This document shows, piece after piece, positions 44,079 through 54,387 of a stretch of 64,000 bases of DNA; the stretch's first letter is position 1, and every line of letters starts with the position of its first letter. The notes beneath the pieces were generated by a model. The model did no database searches. It worked only from the letters and a program-made list of their open reading frames with translations, and was not told the DNA's origin. The stretch spans positions 28,401,986 through 28,465,985 of the forward strand of contig CAIIXF020000004.1 of assembly GCA_903813345.2 (NCBI GenBank), written 5' to 3'. This DNA comes from Owenia fusiformis (lineage: Eukaryota > Annelida > Polychaeta > Sabellida > Oweniidae). The translations under genes were made by a program, and so were the position numbers.

Positions 44079-47000
44079 CTAATCACTACAATATCTTGCA
44101 GGTCTTTTTATTATAAGGCCTCTACTGGCACGTGTGACTGGTTTACTGTCAGTAGGACACACACTAATGTCAGGTTTAATTTTACCAGGTGATTGCACTT
44201 GTGTAACTGGAAGTGGTGCATCACTTGGCTGTTTATTATCACAATCAGTGGGTGGATCTATAATTGGTACAACAGGAACTTGAGGCAGATATGACTTTTC
44301 AAGAGTGTGAGAAGGATTATCATGAAACTTCACATCTGTCTTATCTGGCATTATATGACGTCTATTTCGTCTATATAGTCCCCTATCTGTTTTTACAATA
44401 TATGACCTAGGAGCATCATGCTTGGATTGAACAATACCCTTAATTGACCAATCAGATTCTTTATCATGTTTAATACGCACTGAATCTCCTGGAATCAAAG
44501 GAACCAAATCCCTTACCCCATGATGGTTGTCATAGTAACGTTTATATGACTGTTTGGTAATTTTATCTTGTTTTGCAACATTTTTAAGATTAGGCCACTT
44601 TGGCATTAGGTTACAAGGCATAGTTGGTATTGTAGTTCTCAACTGTCTACCCATTAGCATTTGTGCAGGTGAAAATCCTGTAGCTTGAATTGGTGTTGAC
44701 CTGTATGCTAATAATGCTTTGCAAGGGTCTTTCTGAGTTAGAAAACGCTTAATTATCTGGACACCACGCTCAATTTGCCCATTGGCCTGTGGAAAATGTG
44801 GCGAACTAGTGGTATGTTTAAAGTCATAGTCATTAGCAAAGTCTGCAAATTCATTACTGGTAAACTGAGGACCATTATCACTGGTTAACTCATCAGGCAA
44901 CCCAAAACGTGCGAAGATGCTTTTCATCTTATCGATAACATTTCGCGCAGTTGTATCTTTATTCATTAGTGCTACTTCAGGAAATCTTGAGTAATAATCC
45001 ACAACAACAAGATAATGTTTCATATCATATTCACACAAATCTGCACATATGTGACTCCATGGACGGACTGGTAATGGAGTTGGAATCAAAGGTTGTTTTC
45101 TCTGAGTATTACTATGTGTTAAACAATGATCACACTTCATAACAACCGACTGAATATCTGAACTTATGCCGGGCCACCATACACTTTGTTTGGCTCTTTC
45201 GCGACATTTTGAAATTCCTAAATGTCCATCATGAATTCTTTGTAATATATCCGGTCGCAACGATCTTGGTACTACTATTCTTGAACCAAATGTAACTATT
45301 CCATTGTAAATAGAAAGCATACCTTGATCTTTATAGTACATTTTAATATCTGTTGGAACTGACTTTATTGAATTTGGCCAACCGTGCACAATATAGTCTT
45401 TAACAAGTTCAAGTTCCGAATCAGTAGAAGTAACAGTCTTTATCTGGTTTATCAAATAATCCGCAATCGGTCTATTGTCTTCAACATGACATAAATATCT
45501 TTCAACTTCTTGTTGAGACTCTATTTCACTTTTCTCCTCGCAATCTGGCAACGGAGCGCGACTAAGACAATCCGCAATAACCATTTCTGGATCCTTGCCA
45601 GGTACATATCTTGCTTTCGGGTTAAATCGCATTAGTCTCATAAGCAATCTTTGACAACGAATCGGTGTTTGATCTATATCTTTTGTATTTATTAGCGGAA
45701 TCAATGGACGATGATCACTGATCAATTCATATTCATCCAAACCAATCAAATACCGACTGAATCTCTCTGATGCCCATACCGATGCTAGGCATTCCTTTTC
45801 TATCATCGCATATTTCTTTTCAGCATCACTCAAAGTGCGGGATGCATAGCAAACAGGTCGAACATCATCCGGACCGTGACGTTGAAACAAACAAGCACCC
45901 AGTCCAAAAGAACTACTATCGGCACAAACAATAGTTGGTTTTTCAACATCATAAAATGCTAAGACTGGCGCTTTACTTATAAGTTGCTTTATTTTGTCAA
46001 AAGCAGCTTGCTGTGCACTATCCCAAGCGAATACGGTATCTTTCCGCAATAAAACATGCAGCGGTGCAGCGACAGTAGACATATTAGGAACAAACTTACC
46101 TAAATAGTTTACCATTCCTAAGAAGCGTCTAACAGCTGATTTATCTTCCGGTCGCTTAATTTTACATATTGCGCGTACCTTATCTTTGGTAGGACTTATC
46201 CCATTCGCTGAAATTTTTAGCCCGAAAAATATAACTTCCTTTTGAGCGAACTTGCATTTACGCTGATTGAGTTTTATACCATATTCTTTTATAGTAGCCA
46301 AAACCGCAGCTAATCGCGTATCATGCTCTTCTTTATCTTTACCGTGAACTATCATGTCATCAATTATGATTTCTACACCGACATGATTTTTAAATATATC
46401 CATCATCACACTTTGATATTTCTCACTCGCAAAATTCAACCCAAACGGCATGCGTAAGTATCTATACCGCCCGAATGGTGTAATAAAAGTTGTGAGTTTC
46501 GAACTATTCTCATCGAGCCGCAAACCATGAAAACTACTTGAAGCATCCAATGTAGAGAATACGGTAGATCTTTTAAGTTTATGCACAAGATCATCAGTAG
46601 TTGGAAGAACAAACTTTTCTCTTTTTATGCTAGCATTAAGTTTTCTCAAGTCAACACATATTCTAGGCTCAGAATCATTTTTCTTTTCTGCACATACAAT
46701 AGGAGCACACCAATCAACAGGCTCTGTTACTGGTGTTATGACACCTTGTTCACACAATTTATTCAACTTAGCCTTGACCTTAGGCATCAAAGGTAAACTT
46801 ACACGTCTTGGTGCAGAAATACTATAAGGCTGTGCATTAGGTTTCAATGTAATGGAAACAGGATTACATTTTACATCCCCAATTTCCCCATACATGCTAG
46901 GATCTTTGATATCCAGGTTATTCAAACGTTTCATGAGACCCATACTTGTAGCAGCCCCCCTGGATAACAAATTAGCTGAATTTGAGCTATCAACTACATG

Positions 47001-48440
47001 AATTGTTGTTTTGTACACTTTACTACCATTGAATACAACCCTAGCAACAAATGCTCCTATGCACTTAACTTTACCCCCAGGGCTCTGAAATTTTGCAGTA
47101 GGTTTACTTAGCACTGGACGGTTAATTTTCATTCTTCTGTATGCATCTACAGAAATAACCGAAGCATCAGCACCACTATCAATTTTAAAACACATGTTTT
47201 CACCATTTATATTTAGATTAATCAACCATGGTGGTTCTTCGACCACTTCATGTACTTCATCAATATCACACATATCATTATCTACACAGGTATCCTGTTG
47301 CATGTTATCAATATCATATATAATATCAGGTGGTGGTGAACTATCATTGTGACATATAACATCATCACAATCACATATTATAGTAACAGGATCACATGAA
47401 TGATTAGCTGGATCACACGACTGTGTATTTGGATCGCACACTTGTATAGCTGGATCAAACGATTGTATAAATGTAGATGTATCACATGATTGTGTATCTG
47501 GATCGCACACTTGTATAGCTGGATCAAACGATTGTATAAATGTAGATGTATCACATGATTGTGTATCATTATCTGTGATCAAGTCACTCAGGAACAAACA
47601 GTCAGTATCATCAGATCCATAATCATCATGGACATGTTCAACTTCATGCAATTTCTTTTTGTCATGTTTTATATCAATTGTCTTGCAGCAGCGTTTGAAG
47701 TGATTCATTAATCCACACTTTAGACAGTTTTTGCCATATGCAGGACACTCTCTCTTCTTATGAGATAGTCCACATTTTGTACATTTAAACTTACTGCCAG
47801 AGTCCTTCTTTGACTTGACACGACCCCTCCTGGTGACGTCATCGACATGCGGGGTTTCCAATTGTGTATGCACGGGTGCGACATGCTCCCTAATTCGCGC
47901 CATTTCGATAACTTTCGCAAGTGTCAGCTTTTTATAGTCCATAATTTTGACTTTCTCAGCTAGATCAGAGTTCAACATCCCATTTATAAATTGATGCATG
48001 ATTTCCCTCTCTGTATTTTCGAACTCGCAAACGTCCCCATGATCATATAAACGACGTAAAAAGCTATCACAAGTCTCACCTGATTTCTGAACCATGGAAT
48101 GAAATGTCTTCTGTTCCTCGATCAGGTTAACTTTGGGCATAAAATAATGGTCGAATTTTTCCATAATAGTTTCGTACGACTTCTTGTTTTCACCCTCCGC
48201 ATAAACGAATGTCTTGTAAATAGTCTCTGCATTACTTCCCATACAGTATATTAGCGTGTCAATGACATTTGAATCATCTCGAACATCGCCTTCATTTTGA
48301 CCGCCATCTTGACCCGTCAAATTTGCAGCAGACTTAAATCGCGTGAAACGTGCCTTCCAGTGTCGCCACTCTCTCGGCTTGGTCACGTCGAAGATCTCTG
48401 GTGGTTCTAGTTTGTAGGCCATATTATATAATAACTCCAA
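44079..48440 (-). CDS. Gypsy Gag-Pol polyprotein (1453 aa)
   Basis: The ORF is complete from the ATG at 48440. Gag occupies about residues 1-215. Two zinc knuckles follow: C220-x2-C-x3-H-x4-C and C239-x2-C-x4-H-x4-C252. An acidic linker carries a duplicated 23-residue unit (QSCDTSTFIQSFD context). The protease active site is D421-S-G-A. RT has D694-D695 in an IIDDM context instead of the usual aromatic residue before DD. RNase H follows (CADSSSFGLGA), then integrase with an HHCC zinc finger and catalytic D1134, D1188 and E1224 (35 residues between the last two). Gag and Pol share one frame, so no frameshift is needed. It would replicate the element through an RNA intermediate and integrate the cDNA. 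Confidence 0.95.
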   Translation of the reverse strand: MELLYNMAYKLEPPEIFDVTKPREWRHWKARFTRFKSAANLTGQDGGQNEGDVRDDSNVIDTLIYCMGSNAETIYKTFVYAEGENKKSYETIMEKFDHYFMPKVNLIEEQKTFHSMVQKSGETCDSFLRRLYDHGDVCEFENTEREIMHQFINGMLNSDLAEKVKIMDYKKLTLAKVIEMARIREHVAPVHTQLETPHVDDVTRRGRVKSKKDSGSKFKCTKCGLSHKKRECPAYGKNCLKCGLMNHFKRCCKTIDIKHDKKKLHEVEHVHDDYGSDDTDCLFLSDLITDNDTQSCDTSTFIQSFDPAIQVCDPDTQSCDTSTFIQSFDPAIQVCDPNTQSCDPANHSCDPVTIICDCDDVICHNDSSPPPDIIYDIDNMQQDTCVDNDMCDIDEVHEVVEEPPWLINLNINGENMCFKIDSGADASVISVDAYRRMKINRPVLSKPTAKFQSPGGKVKCIGAFVARVVFNGSKVYKTTIHVVDSSNSANLLSRGAATSMGLMKRLNNLDIKDPSMYGEIGDVKCNPVSITLKPNAQPYSISAPRRVSLPLMPKVKAKLNKLCEQGVITPVTEPVDWCAPIVCAEKKNDSEPRICVDLRKLNASIKREKFVLPTTDDLVHKLKRSTVFSTLDASSSFHGLRLDENSSKLTTFITPFGRYRYLRMPFGLNFASEKYQSVMMDIFKNHVGVEIIIDDMIVHGKDKEEHDTRLAAVLATIKEYGIKLNQRKCKFAQKEVIFFGLKISANGISPTKDKVRAICKIKRPEDKSAVRRFLGMVNYLGKFVPNMSTVAAPLHVLLRKDTVFAWDSAQQAAFDKIKQLISKAPVLAFYDVEKPTIVCADSSSFGLGACLFQRHGPDDVRPVCYASRTLSDAEKKYAMIEKECLASVWASERFSRYLIGLDEYELISDHRPLIPLINTKDIDQTPIRCQRLLMRLMRFNPKARYVPGKDPEMVIADCLSRAPLPDCEEKSEIESQQEVERYLCHVEDNRPIADYLINQIKTVTSTDSELELVKDYIVHGWPNSIKSVPTDIKMYYKDQGMLSIYNGIVTFGSRIVVPRSLRPDILQRIHDGHLGISKCRERAKQSVWWPGISSDIQSVVMKCDHCLTHSNTQRKQPLIPTPLPVRPWSHICADLCEYDMKHYLVVVDYYSRFPEVALMNKDTTARNVIDKMKSIFARFGLPDELTSDNGPQFTSNEFADFANDYDFKHTTSSPHFPQANGQIERGVQIIKRFLTQKDPCKALLAYRSTPIQATGFSPAQMLMGRQLRTTIPTMPCNLMPKWPNLKNVAKQDKITKQSYKRYYDNHHGVRDLVPLIPGDSVRIKHDKESDWSIKGIVQSKHDAPRSYIVKTDRGLYRRNRRHIMPDKTDVKFHDNPSHTLEKSYLPQVPVVPIIDPPTDCDNKQPSDAPLPVTQVQSPGKIKPDISVCPTDSKPVTRASRGLIIKRPARYCSD
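47406..47560 (-). repeat. in-frame 69-bp repeat in the Gag-protease linker
   Basis: Two almost identical 69-bp units plus a partial third encode acidic Cys-containing repeats (CDPDTQSCDTS). Near-identity at DNA level implies a recent expansion that kept the frame. Confidence 0.85.
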
Positions 48441-48491
48441 GCTATTATTTTAACTATGAAATTCCAAATTTCAATCCCAATCTAGACACCA

Positions 48492-48646
48492 TGAACTGAA
48501 CTCATAGATCAGTGACTTCTAAGTATCGATTTATTGTTGCATCATATCTGGTCACGTGACCTATTTACATAATAATCATAACAACAAAAGCACATGGTAC
48601 AGTCTGATGAATGCTTACATAATTGTTAAGACTACATATTATGACA
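48492..48646 (-). repeat. 5' LTR (155 bp)
   Basis: Element-sense promoter LTR, identical to the other copy. The minus strand next to it, 48470-48491, begins TGG and is the candidate primer-binding site. Confidence 0.95.
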
Positions 48647-48719
48647 GGTACCCACAGTATTTAGTTGTTAAAGCTATATAATTAACTTAATATGTATTAA
48701 GCCTCTACCTCAGCTCAAT

Positions 48720-50700
48720 GTTTTATCCAAGACATCCGACTGGACTCTCAGCTGACTTCTTACAGAAACTCAGTGCTGATGTCAAAACACAGAGGTCCAA
48801 CCTCTTCAATGAGCTCATGGTACCTTCAGAAGAGTTGAGCGATTAAAATATCTGATCAGCTTAAAAATCCAAGACCTATTTGATGAGGCTAAGACAAGAG
48901 GGTGGTATGCAGTTATGCACCCAATAGAAGTGGGATGCAGAGCCCAGCCTCTTCACTATGCTACATCTTGTCCAAGTTAGAACGATTTCCATATCAGATG
49001 CGAGGACAGAGAGTGGAGGAAACATCTGTGAAACACCATTGTGTTGGGCCAAGTAGAAGACAAAAGCTTCTCTTCGGAAGGAGAGATGAAGCCTACAGTG
49101 TCCGTGGACGGCTTCAACACTGGCAAGTGAAAAAGATCAGAGAGCTCCAACAGATGATTCTTAAGAGATTACTTCATCTTAGAGAAAATCTAAAGATAAG
49201 CGTAGGACCAGGAAGACATTCTTTGAAAATCTCTATAGGCTCACATCAAACGTGTTAGGCGCAGAAGCAAATACTTTGACAGCACACAGTGACCCAGATC
49301 GAAATGTGCCAATGAGTAATTTCCCAATTGACATCTCACCAGATTTATCATTCAAACCATTTGACCAGTCAGATTTCAAGCTTGATGAGGTAAGAACAAT
49401 CATCAGGAAGGCATACATGGTGTACAAGAACAGCCATAAGCTGTTAATACATCTATGGTGATTGCTAACAAGCATCCAGAACAAGAAAAATCTAGCAAGG
49501 ACTTAGGCTTTGGCGGAAAGGTGCTTCATTCCAAAGGAGCTAGAATTTGAGGGACTGAACCAGTTCAAGTAGACATCATTATCGGATGCTGAGGGAAAGA
49601 TCTTCTGGGCCATTGTGGTCAAGTCTCGCAGTTATTTCCTACTGGCCTGCCAAGCATTCAGAAAAGTGGTATCTCAAGACATCAAGGGTGAATATAGCAG
49701 CAATAAGCCAACTTGTGAAGGAAGCTAAGAAAGAGAATAAGTAGTATGGCTGGACCTAAGGTCTACCTAGTGTCCCTCACCAACTGATACTAGAGGTACA
49801 AGTTAATTTTCACGTACCAAAACCAACAGATGTAGTCAATCTGACAATGGGACACACAAACTCCTTGAAGTTGCACAATACATTTGGCAATAATACCACT
49901 AATTAGCAGAGTTCAGAGAAAGGCATAGTGGCAGACTGCACTGTATCAGTAGTTCTCTTCGTAACATCAATGAACTTACTGCTCAAGGCAGGGATGATGC
50001 AGTGTAAGGTTTCAAAAGCAAATGAAGGTGCAAAACACTTACCATACAGAGCTTTCATGGATGACATCACAGTTATGACCAGTTCAGTAGTGGGTACAAG
50101 ATGGGTTCTATTAGGTATGGAAAGAATGGGAAACTGGACTTGCATGAAGTTAATAAAAACCAACCAGGTCAAGAAGCATGGTTTTGGTTGATGGCAAGCT
50201 TTCTCCAATGCAGTTCAAAATAAATGGCAAGCAAATACCAACAGGGCAAGATAACGAAACAAATGTCTAAAGAAGAACTATGTGTGGTTTGAACAAAACA
50301 GCTGAAGTGTCAAGGAACCTGGACAAGTGGCTTAGAGCCATTGACTCAAGTCATATATCGGGGTGTGATGACATTACTCCCCAATTTCAGTGGCCTTTCC
50401 AGATTTACATTACCTGGGAATTACCTGACATTACATTACCTGACATTACCTGGGAACCCTCATTTCAGCCCTTCTTGAAATGGAATGACCTTTGGTCCAT
50501 GGACCAAGGGAGGCTCAATTTCCTATTAAGAGCTTTCCCTGACCTGGTCTCAACTCCATCAAACCTCAGACTTTGGGGCAAGGAAGAAACTGCCCCAAGT
50601 GCATGACAACTGAATGACACATACATTAAATCATATACTCATTATTTCGGTTACAGCTCCCACTAATGGACAATACAGATGGCGTGATGATTGAGGCTAA
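48720..50700 (+). pseudogene. degraded non-LTR retrotransposon, probably restriction-like-endonuclease type
   Basis: Frames change often, but recognisable blocks occur. The first is a tail block with an EAKTRGWYAVMHPIEVGCR context (48870-48945). Then come an N-terminal-like block (SDPDRNVPMSN, 49252-49461), an RT block with VADCTVSVVLF and catalytic AFMDDITV (about 49925-50190), a post-RT block (NLDKWLRAID, 50280-50340) and a late block (TPSNLRLWGKEE, to 50606). The tail block lies before the N-terminal block, so pieces of two copies arranged head to tail are likely. The endonuclease type is inferred from the tail family, not from visible catalytic residues. Confidence 0.65.
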
Positions 50701-51039
50701 GGATGCCCATACTTTGATCTGGGCCTATCTTCAATATCTATCTTGTGTTAATTTGATCTGGGCATTATTAAGCACTACCACTTTTAACATGTCTCATCAG
50801 ATCGACTTTTGCATATGTGACAATAAAAAAGCCTGACTTGTATTGTGCTGTCATATTGGAATTACACTATCATAATGAACATTTCATGTACTTGTAAGCA
50901 TGCATACAAGATGCAAAATTTGGCCAACATTTCACCAATGAGCAACACTGGGCTCTATCTACATGACTCTGCTAGAGGAGCTTCAGCCCTTGAATTTGAT
51001 ATTAGTGTTTAGAAGTTAACATTTTGAACAAAAGTGCCC
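50701..51039. other. nothing recognised
   Basis: Short AT-rich stretch between the LINE relic and the repeats of about 365 bp; a C9 run lies near 51038. Confidence 0.4.
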
Positions 51040-51985
51040 CCCCCCCTTTTCAGTTACATAATCATGTGAAGTGTTAACACTTAATTTCTTACAAAGTTTT
51101 TCCAAAATTTCAATTGCAAATATGTTCAAAATTAATGTACCTATATATTCAAAATCATAAATGCTCATGAATAACCAAGACTGTTACCCAGAGGGAGAGA
51201 TATTGGTCGTTACCATTGAAAAATGCCAAAAATAATAGAGGTTGTCACACATTATACAAATGGGAAAATTTGCATAATTATTGCATTTTTATAAGTATAT
51301 TATAATTGCTCCATTTTTGTTCCACTTACAGCTTTCAATTATCAAAACTGTGGAAGTTATTGTACTTTGAAATGATTAACATCAACTCTTTCTCAAGAAG
51401 TGCCACGCCCCTTTTCAGTAACATAATCATGTGAAGTGTTATAACTTAGTGTCTGACAATGTTTTTCCAAAACTTTCAATTGCAAATATGTTCAAAATTA
51501 ATGTACCTATATATTCAAATTCATTTATGTTCATGGATGACTAAGACTGGTCACTCAGGCAGCAAGGTATTGTGCGATACCGTAGTAAAGAGGCAAAAAT
51601 TACGATTAATGATGTCACATTTTATGCAAATAAGACTATTTGCATAATTATTACATCTTATAATATGGGATACTATAATAGCTTCATTTTGGTACCACTT
51701 ACAGCTTTCAACTCTCAAAACTGTGGAAGTTATTATACTTTAAGATAATTAACATCAATTCTTTCACAAGAAGTGCCAAGCCTCTTTTCAGTTACATTAT
51801 CGTGTGTCTGACAATGTTTTTCCAAAAGTTTCGAATTTTTTTTTGCAAATATGTTCAAAATTAATGTACCTATATATTTAAATTCATTTATGTGAATGAT
51901 TGACTAAGACTGATCACTCAGGCAGAAAGATATAATGCAATACCCTTGTAAAGAGGCAAGAATTATGATTGATGATGTCACATTT
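51040..51985. repeat. tandem repeat of about 365 bp, about 2.5 units, inverted relative to 41118-41845
   Basis: The same markers occur in reverse complement (TTTGGTACCACTTACAGCTT, ACAATGTTTTTCCAAAA). The last unit breaks off within ATTTTATGCAAA and joins the 267-bp repeat. Confidence 0.85.
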
Positions 51986-52500
51986 TATGCAAAAGGCACA
52001 GTCCTGGGGAATTAGATTGTCAGGCAGATAGAACAGGAGACTATCTGATAAGATCAAAGATTTGTCAGATGGGACACAAATAAAAATATTCGAACACAAT
52101 CTTCCAGAAGTGAAAAGAGGTAAAGTGGTGAAGAGAAATTAATAGAAGATGCATCATTTGTGCCTAACAAAATAAAAACTGCCTTCTTGCCCTTCAAAAC
52201 ATTACAAACACAAGTTGAAGAAAAAAGAGTCTTGAAATTTGCCACCCCTTTTAGCAACAATAGCACAGTCCTGGGGAATTAGATTGTCAGGCAGATAGAA
52301 CAGGAGACTATCTGATAAGATCAAAGATTTGTCAGATGGGACACAAATAAAAATATTCGAACAGAAATTTTCCAAAAGTGAAAAGAGGTAAAGTGGTGAA
52401 GAGAAATTAATAGAAGATGCATCATTTGTACCTAACAAAATAAAAACTGCCATCTTGCCCTTGAACACAAGTAGAAGAAAAATTTGGAATAAAAGCATGC
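51985..52500. repeat. 267-bp tandem repeat, about 2 units
   Basis: Unit starts at 52122 and 52390 (AAAGTGGTGAAGAGAAATT). It has the same orientation as 39523-40060 and is nearly identical to it. Confidence 0.85.
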
Positions 52501-52935
52501 ACGCTTTAATTTTGGTATGTTTGAAGTTTGTTTTTTCCTCACTTAGTGTATTTTAGATATTTCCTCTCTGATTTCCAAAATCTGACATTTTACTTGAAGT
52601 AAAAAAAATAGCATCCACATTCTCAAACATAATTTTGAGTTAATTTTCAATAAATTTGATTTTGTTTCTGCTTCTCTTCAGATAAATAAAGAACAATGGT
52701 AAGTGTGTAAAATACTCCATATAATTAAGATTTAAATCCAATGTAGTAAGTAAATTACCCTATCTTTTCTTGAATTTGTTATTACAACTCTGCAATCATA
52801 AAACACTTCACTGGATATTTCAATAAATGTTCAGCAACAGAGAGAATTTTGCATTGAACAAAGCTGACAAGAATGTTTCTTAATAAAATGGTAGACACTA
52901 GTATCATACTCAGGTGAACTTGAGTCACTCTTCTA
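52501..52935. other. no firm gene
   Basis: The left part resembles sequence after the repeat at 40020-40110. The minus frame at 52782-52935 has a CQLCSMQ-type stretch that may be a decayed retroelement tail; too weak to call. Confidence 0.35.
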
Positions 52936-53437
52936 TTAACCCTTCTCGAACTGAATTGTTTTACGAAAATTCCTATTTTCGGAACGCGTTTCACTAAATC
53001 TTGGATAAAAAGCTAACCAAGGGGTTATATACATAATATGATACACCAAATTAAAGCTCTTTTTGTACTCTATATTTATAACATTATATTAACATTCATT
53101 TTGCCATAAGTAACATGTAGGGGCTGTTCAAACATTCAGTGTTGCAAATGAAGATATTGTTACTGAATCTTGATAGTTTTCCTGTTTGACATGAATGTCT
53201 TTTCAAAGTATTGTTGGTAGTGAATAACATCATTGGACTAAGTAATCTTGTTAAACAGGTTGCTGCCAGACTCCTACATTTATGATTTCAAATTTGCTGA
53301 GTTTAAACATATATATAGTACAGTACATAAAAATATGTTAGATCAGGCAATTCTCTCAGGTGATTAACTTTTTTGTAAAAGTTCATGACTAATTCTTTCT
53401 TGAAAAAACCTAGTTGGCCTACATTCACTCTGCTTTA

Positions 53438-54020
53438 TAACACAGCAATATACCAATATTTCATGTTGAAATGCAAAACACTAAATGACTAGAATAATAT
53501 ACAATTCATGATGGCACTCATTACAATAAATTATAACACAGCAATATGCCAATATTTCATGTTGAAATGCAAAATACTGAATGACTAGAATAAAATACAA
53601 TTCATTATGGCACTCATTACAATAAATTATAACACAGCAATATGCCAATAGTTCATGTTGAAATGCAAAATACTAAGTAAATGACTAGAATAAAATACAA
53701 TTCATGATGGCACTCATTACAATAAATTACAACACAGTAATTTACCAATATTTCATGTTGAAATGCAAATACTAAATGACTAGAATAAAATACAATTCAT
53801 TATGGCACTCATTACAATAAATTATAACACAGCAATATGCCAATATTTCATGTTGAAATGCAAAATACTAAATAAATGACTAGAATAAAATACAATTCAT
53901 GATGGCACTCATTACAATAAATTATAACACAGCAATATGCCAATATTTCATGTTGAAATGCAAAATACTAAATGACTAGAATAAAATACAATTCATGGTG
54001 GCACTCATTACAATAAATTA
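53438..54020. repeat. tandem array, unit 95-100 bp, six units
   Basis: Units start near 53441, 53537, 53633, 53733, 53828 and 53928 (CACAGCAATATGCCAATA, TTCATGTTGAAATGC, GGCACTCATTACAATAAATT). Units differ by a 4-bp AAAT/TAAG insertion in alternate copies. It lies between the 3' end of the transposase gene and the TIR. Confidence 0.92.
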
Positions 54021-54387
54021 TCACAATTTAGTAGAATAAACAGACTAGACATACAGAGTATATAAGTGTAATAAATACAATTGTAAAATTAATTGACATG
54101 ATTGAGCATTGCATTCTTCGAATAAAATACAAAATGTAAATGAACACCTTGTGATTCAAAGAGATAAATAAATTCAAAGAGATCAATAAATGAAAACAAT
54201 TTTTAAAAAAAACAAAACAATTTCATTGATGGCAATAGATTATTTCAATTTTTGCAGATGTCATTCAATTCAATTCATTGCAGAAGTCATTCAATTCAAC
54301 AGTTCAATGCATTTAATTCACTGCAAAGTCATTCAATTCAATTCATTTATAATCATTTGATATTTCATATGCCTGAATGTTCAAGAC

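Larger units (their letters stand above)
43827..48646 (-). mobile_element. complete Ty3/Gypsy LTR retrotransposon (4820 bp)
   Basis: Identical 155-bp LTRs bound a single uninterrupted Gag-Pol ORF on the minus strand. The 5-bp TSD GGTAC is at 43822-43826 and 48647-48651. LTRs (element sense) start TGTCATAATATG and end in TTCA. A purine tract lies before the 3' LTR, and TGGTGTCTAGATTGGG lies directly after the 5' LTR as a candidate primer-binding site. Identical LTRs, exact TSD and open ORF mean very recent insertion; it could be active. Confidence 0.96.

Noticed and set aside
47378-47569. 63-aa minus-strand ORF with His-rich repeats
   Set aside because: It is a shadow of the 69-bp in-frame repeat of the Gypsy Gag-Pol ORF.
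52782-52994. 70-aa minus ORF crossing the piggyBac left end
   Set aside because: It crosses the TTAA boundary and mixes transposon and flank sequence; the flank part only vaguely resembles a retroelement tail.
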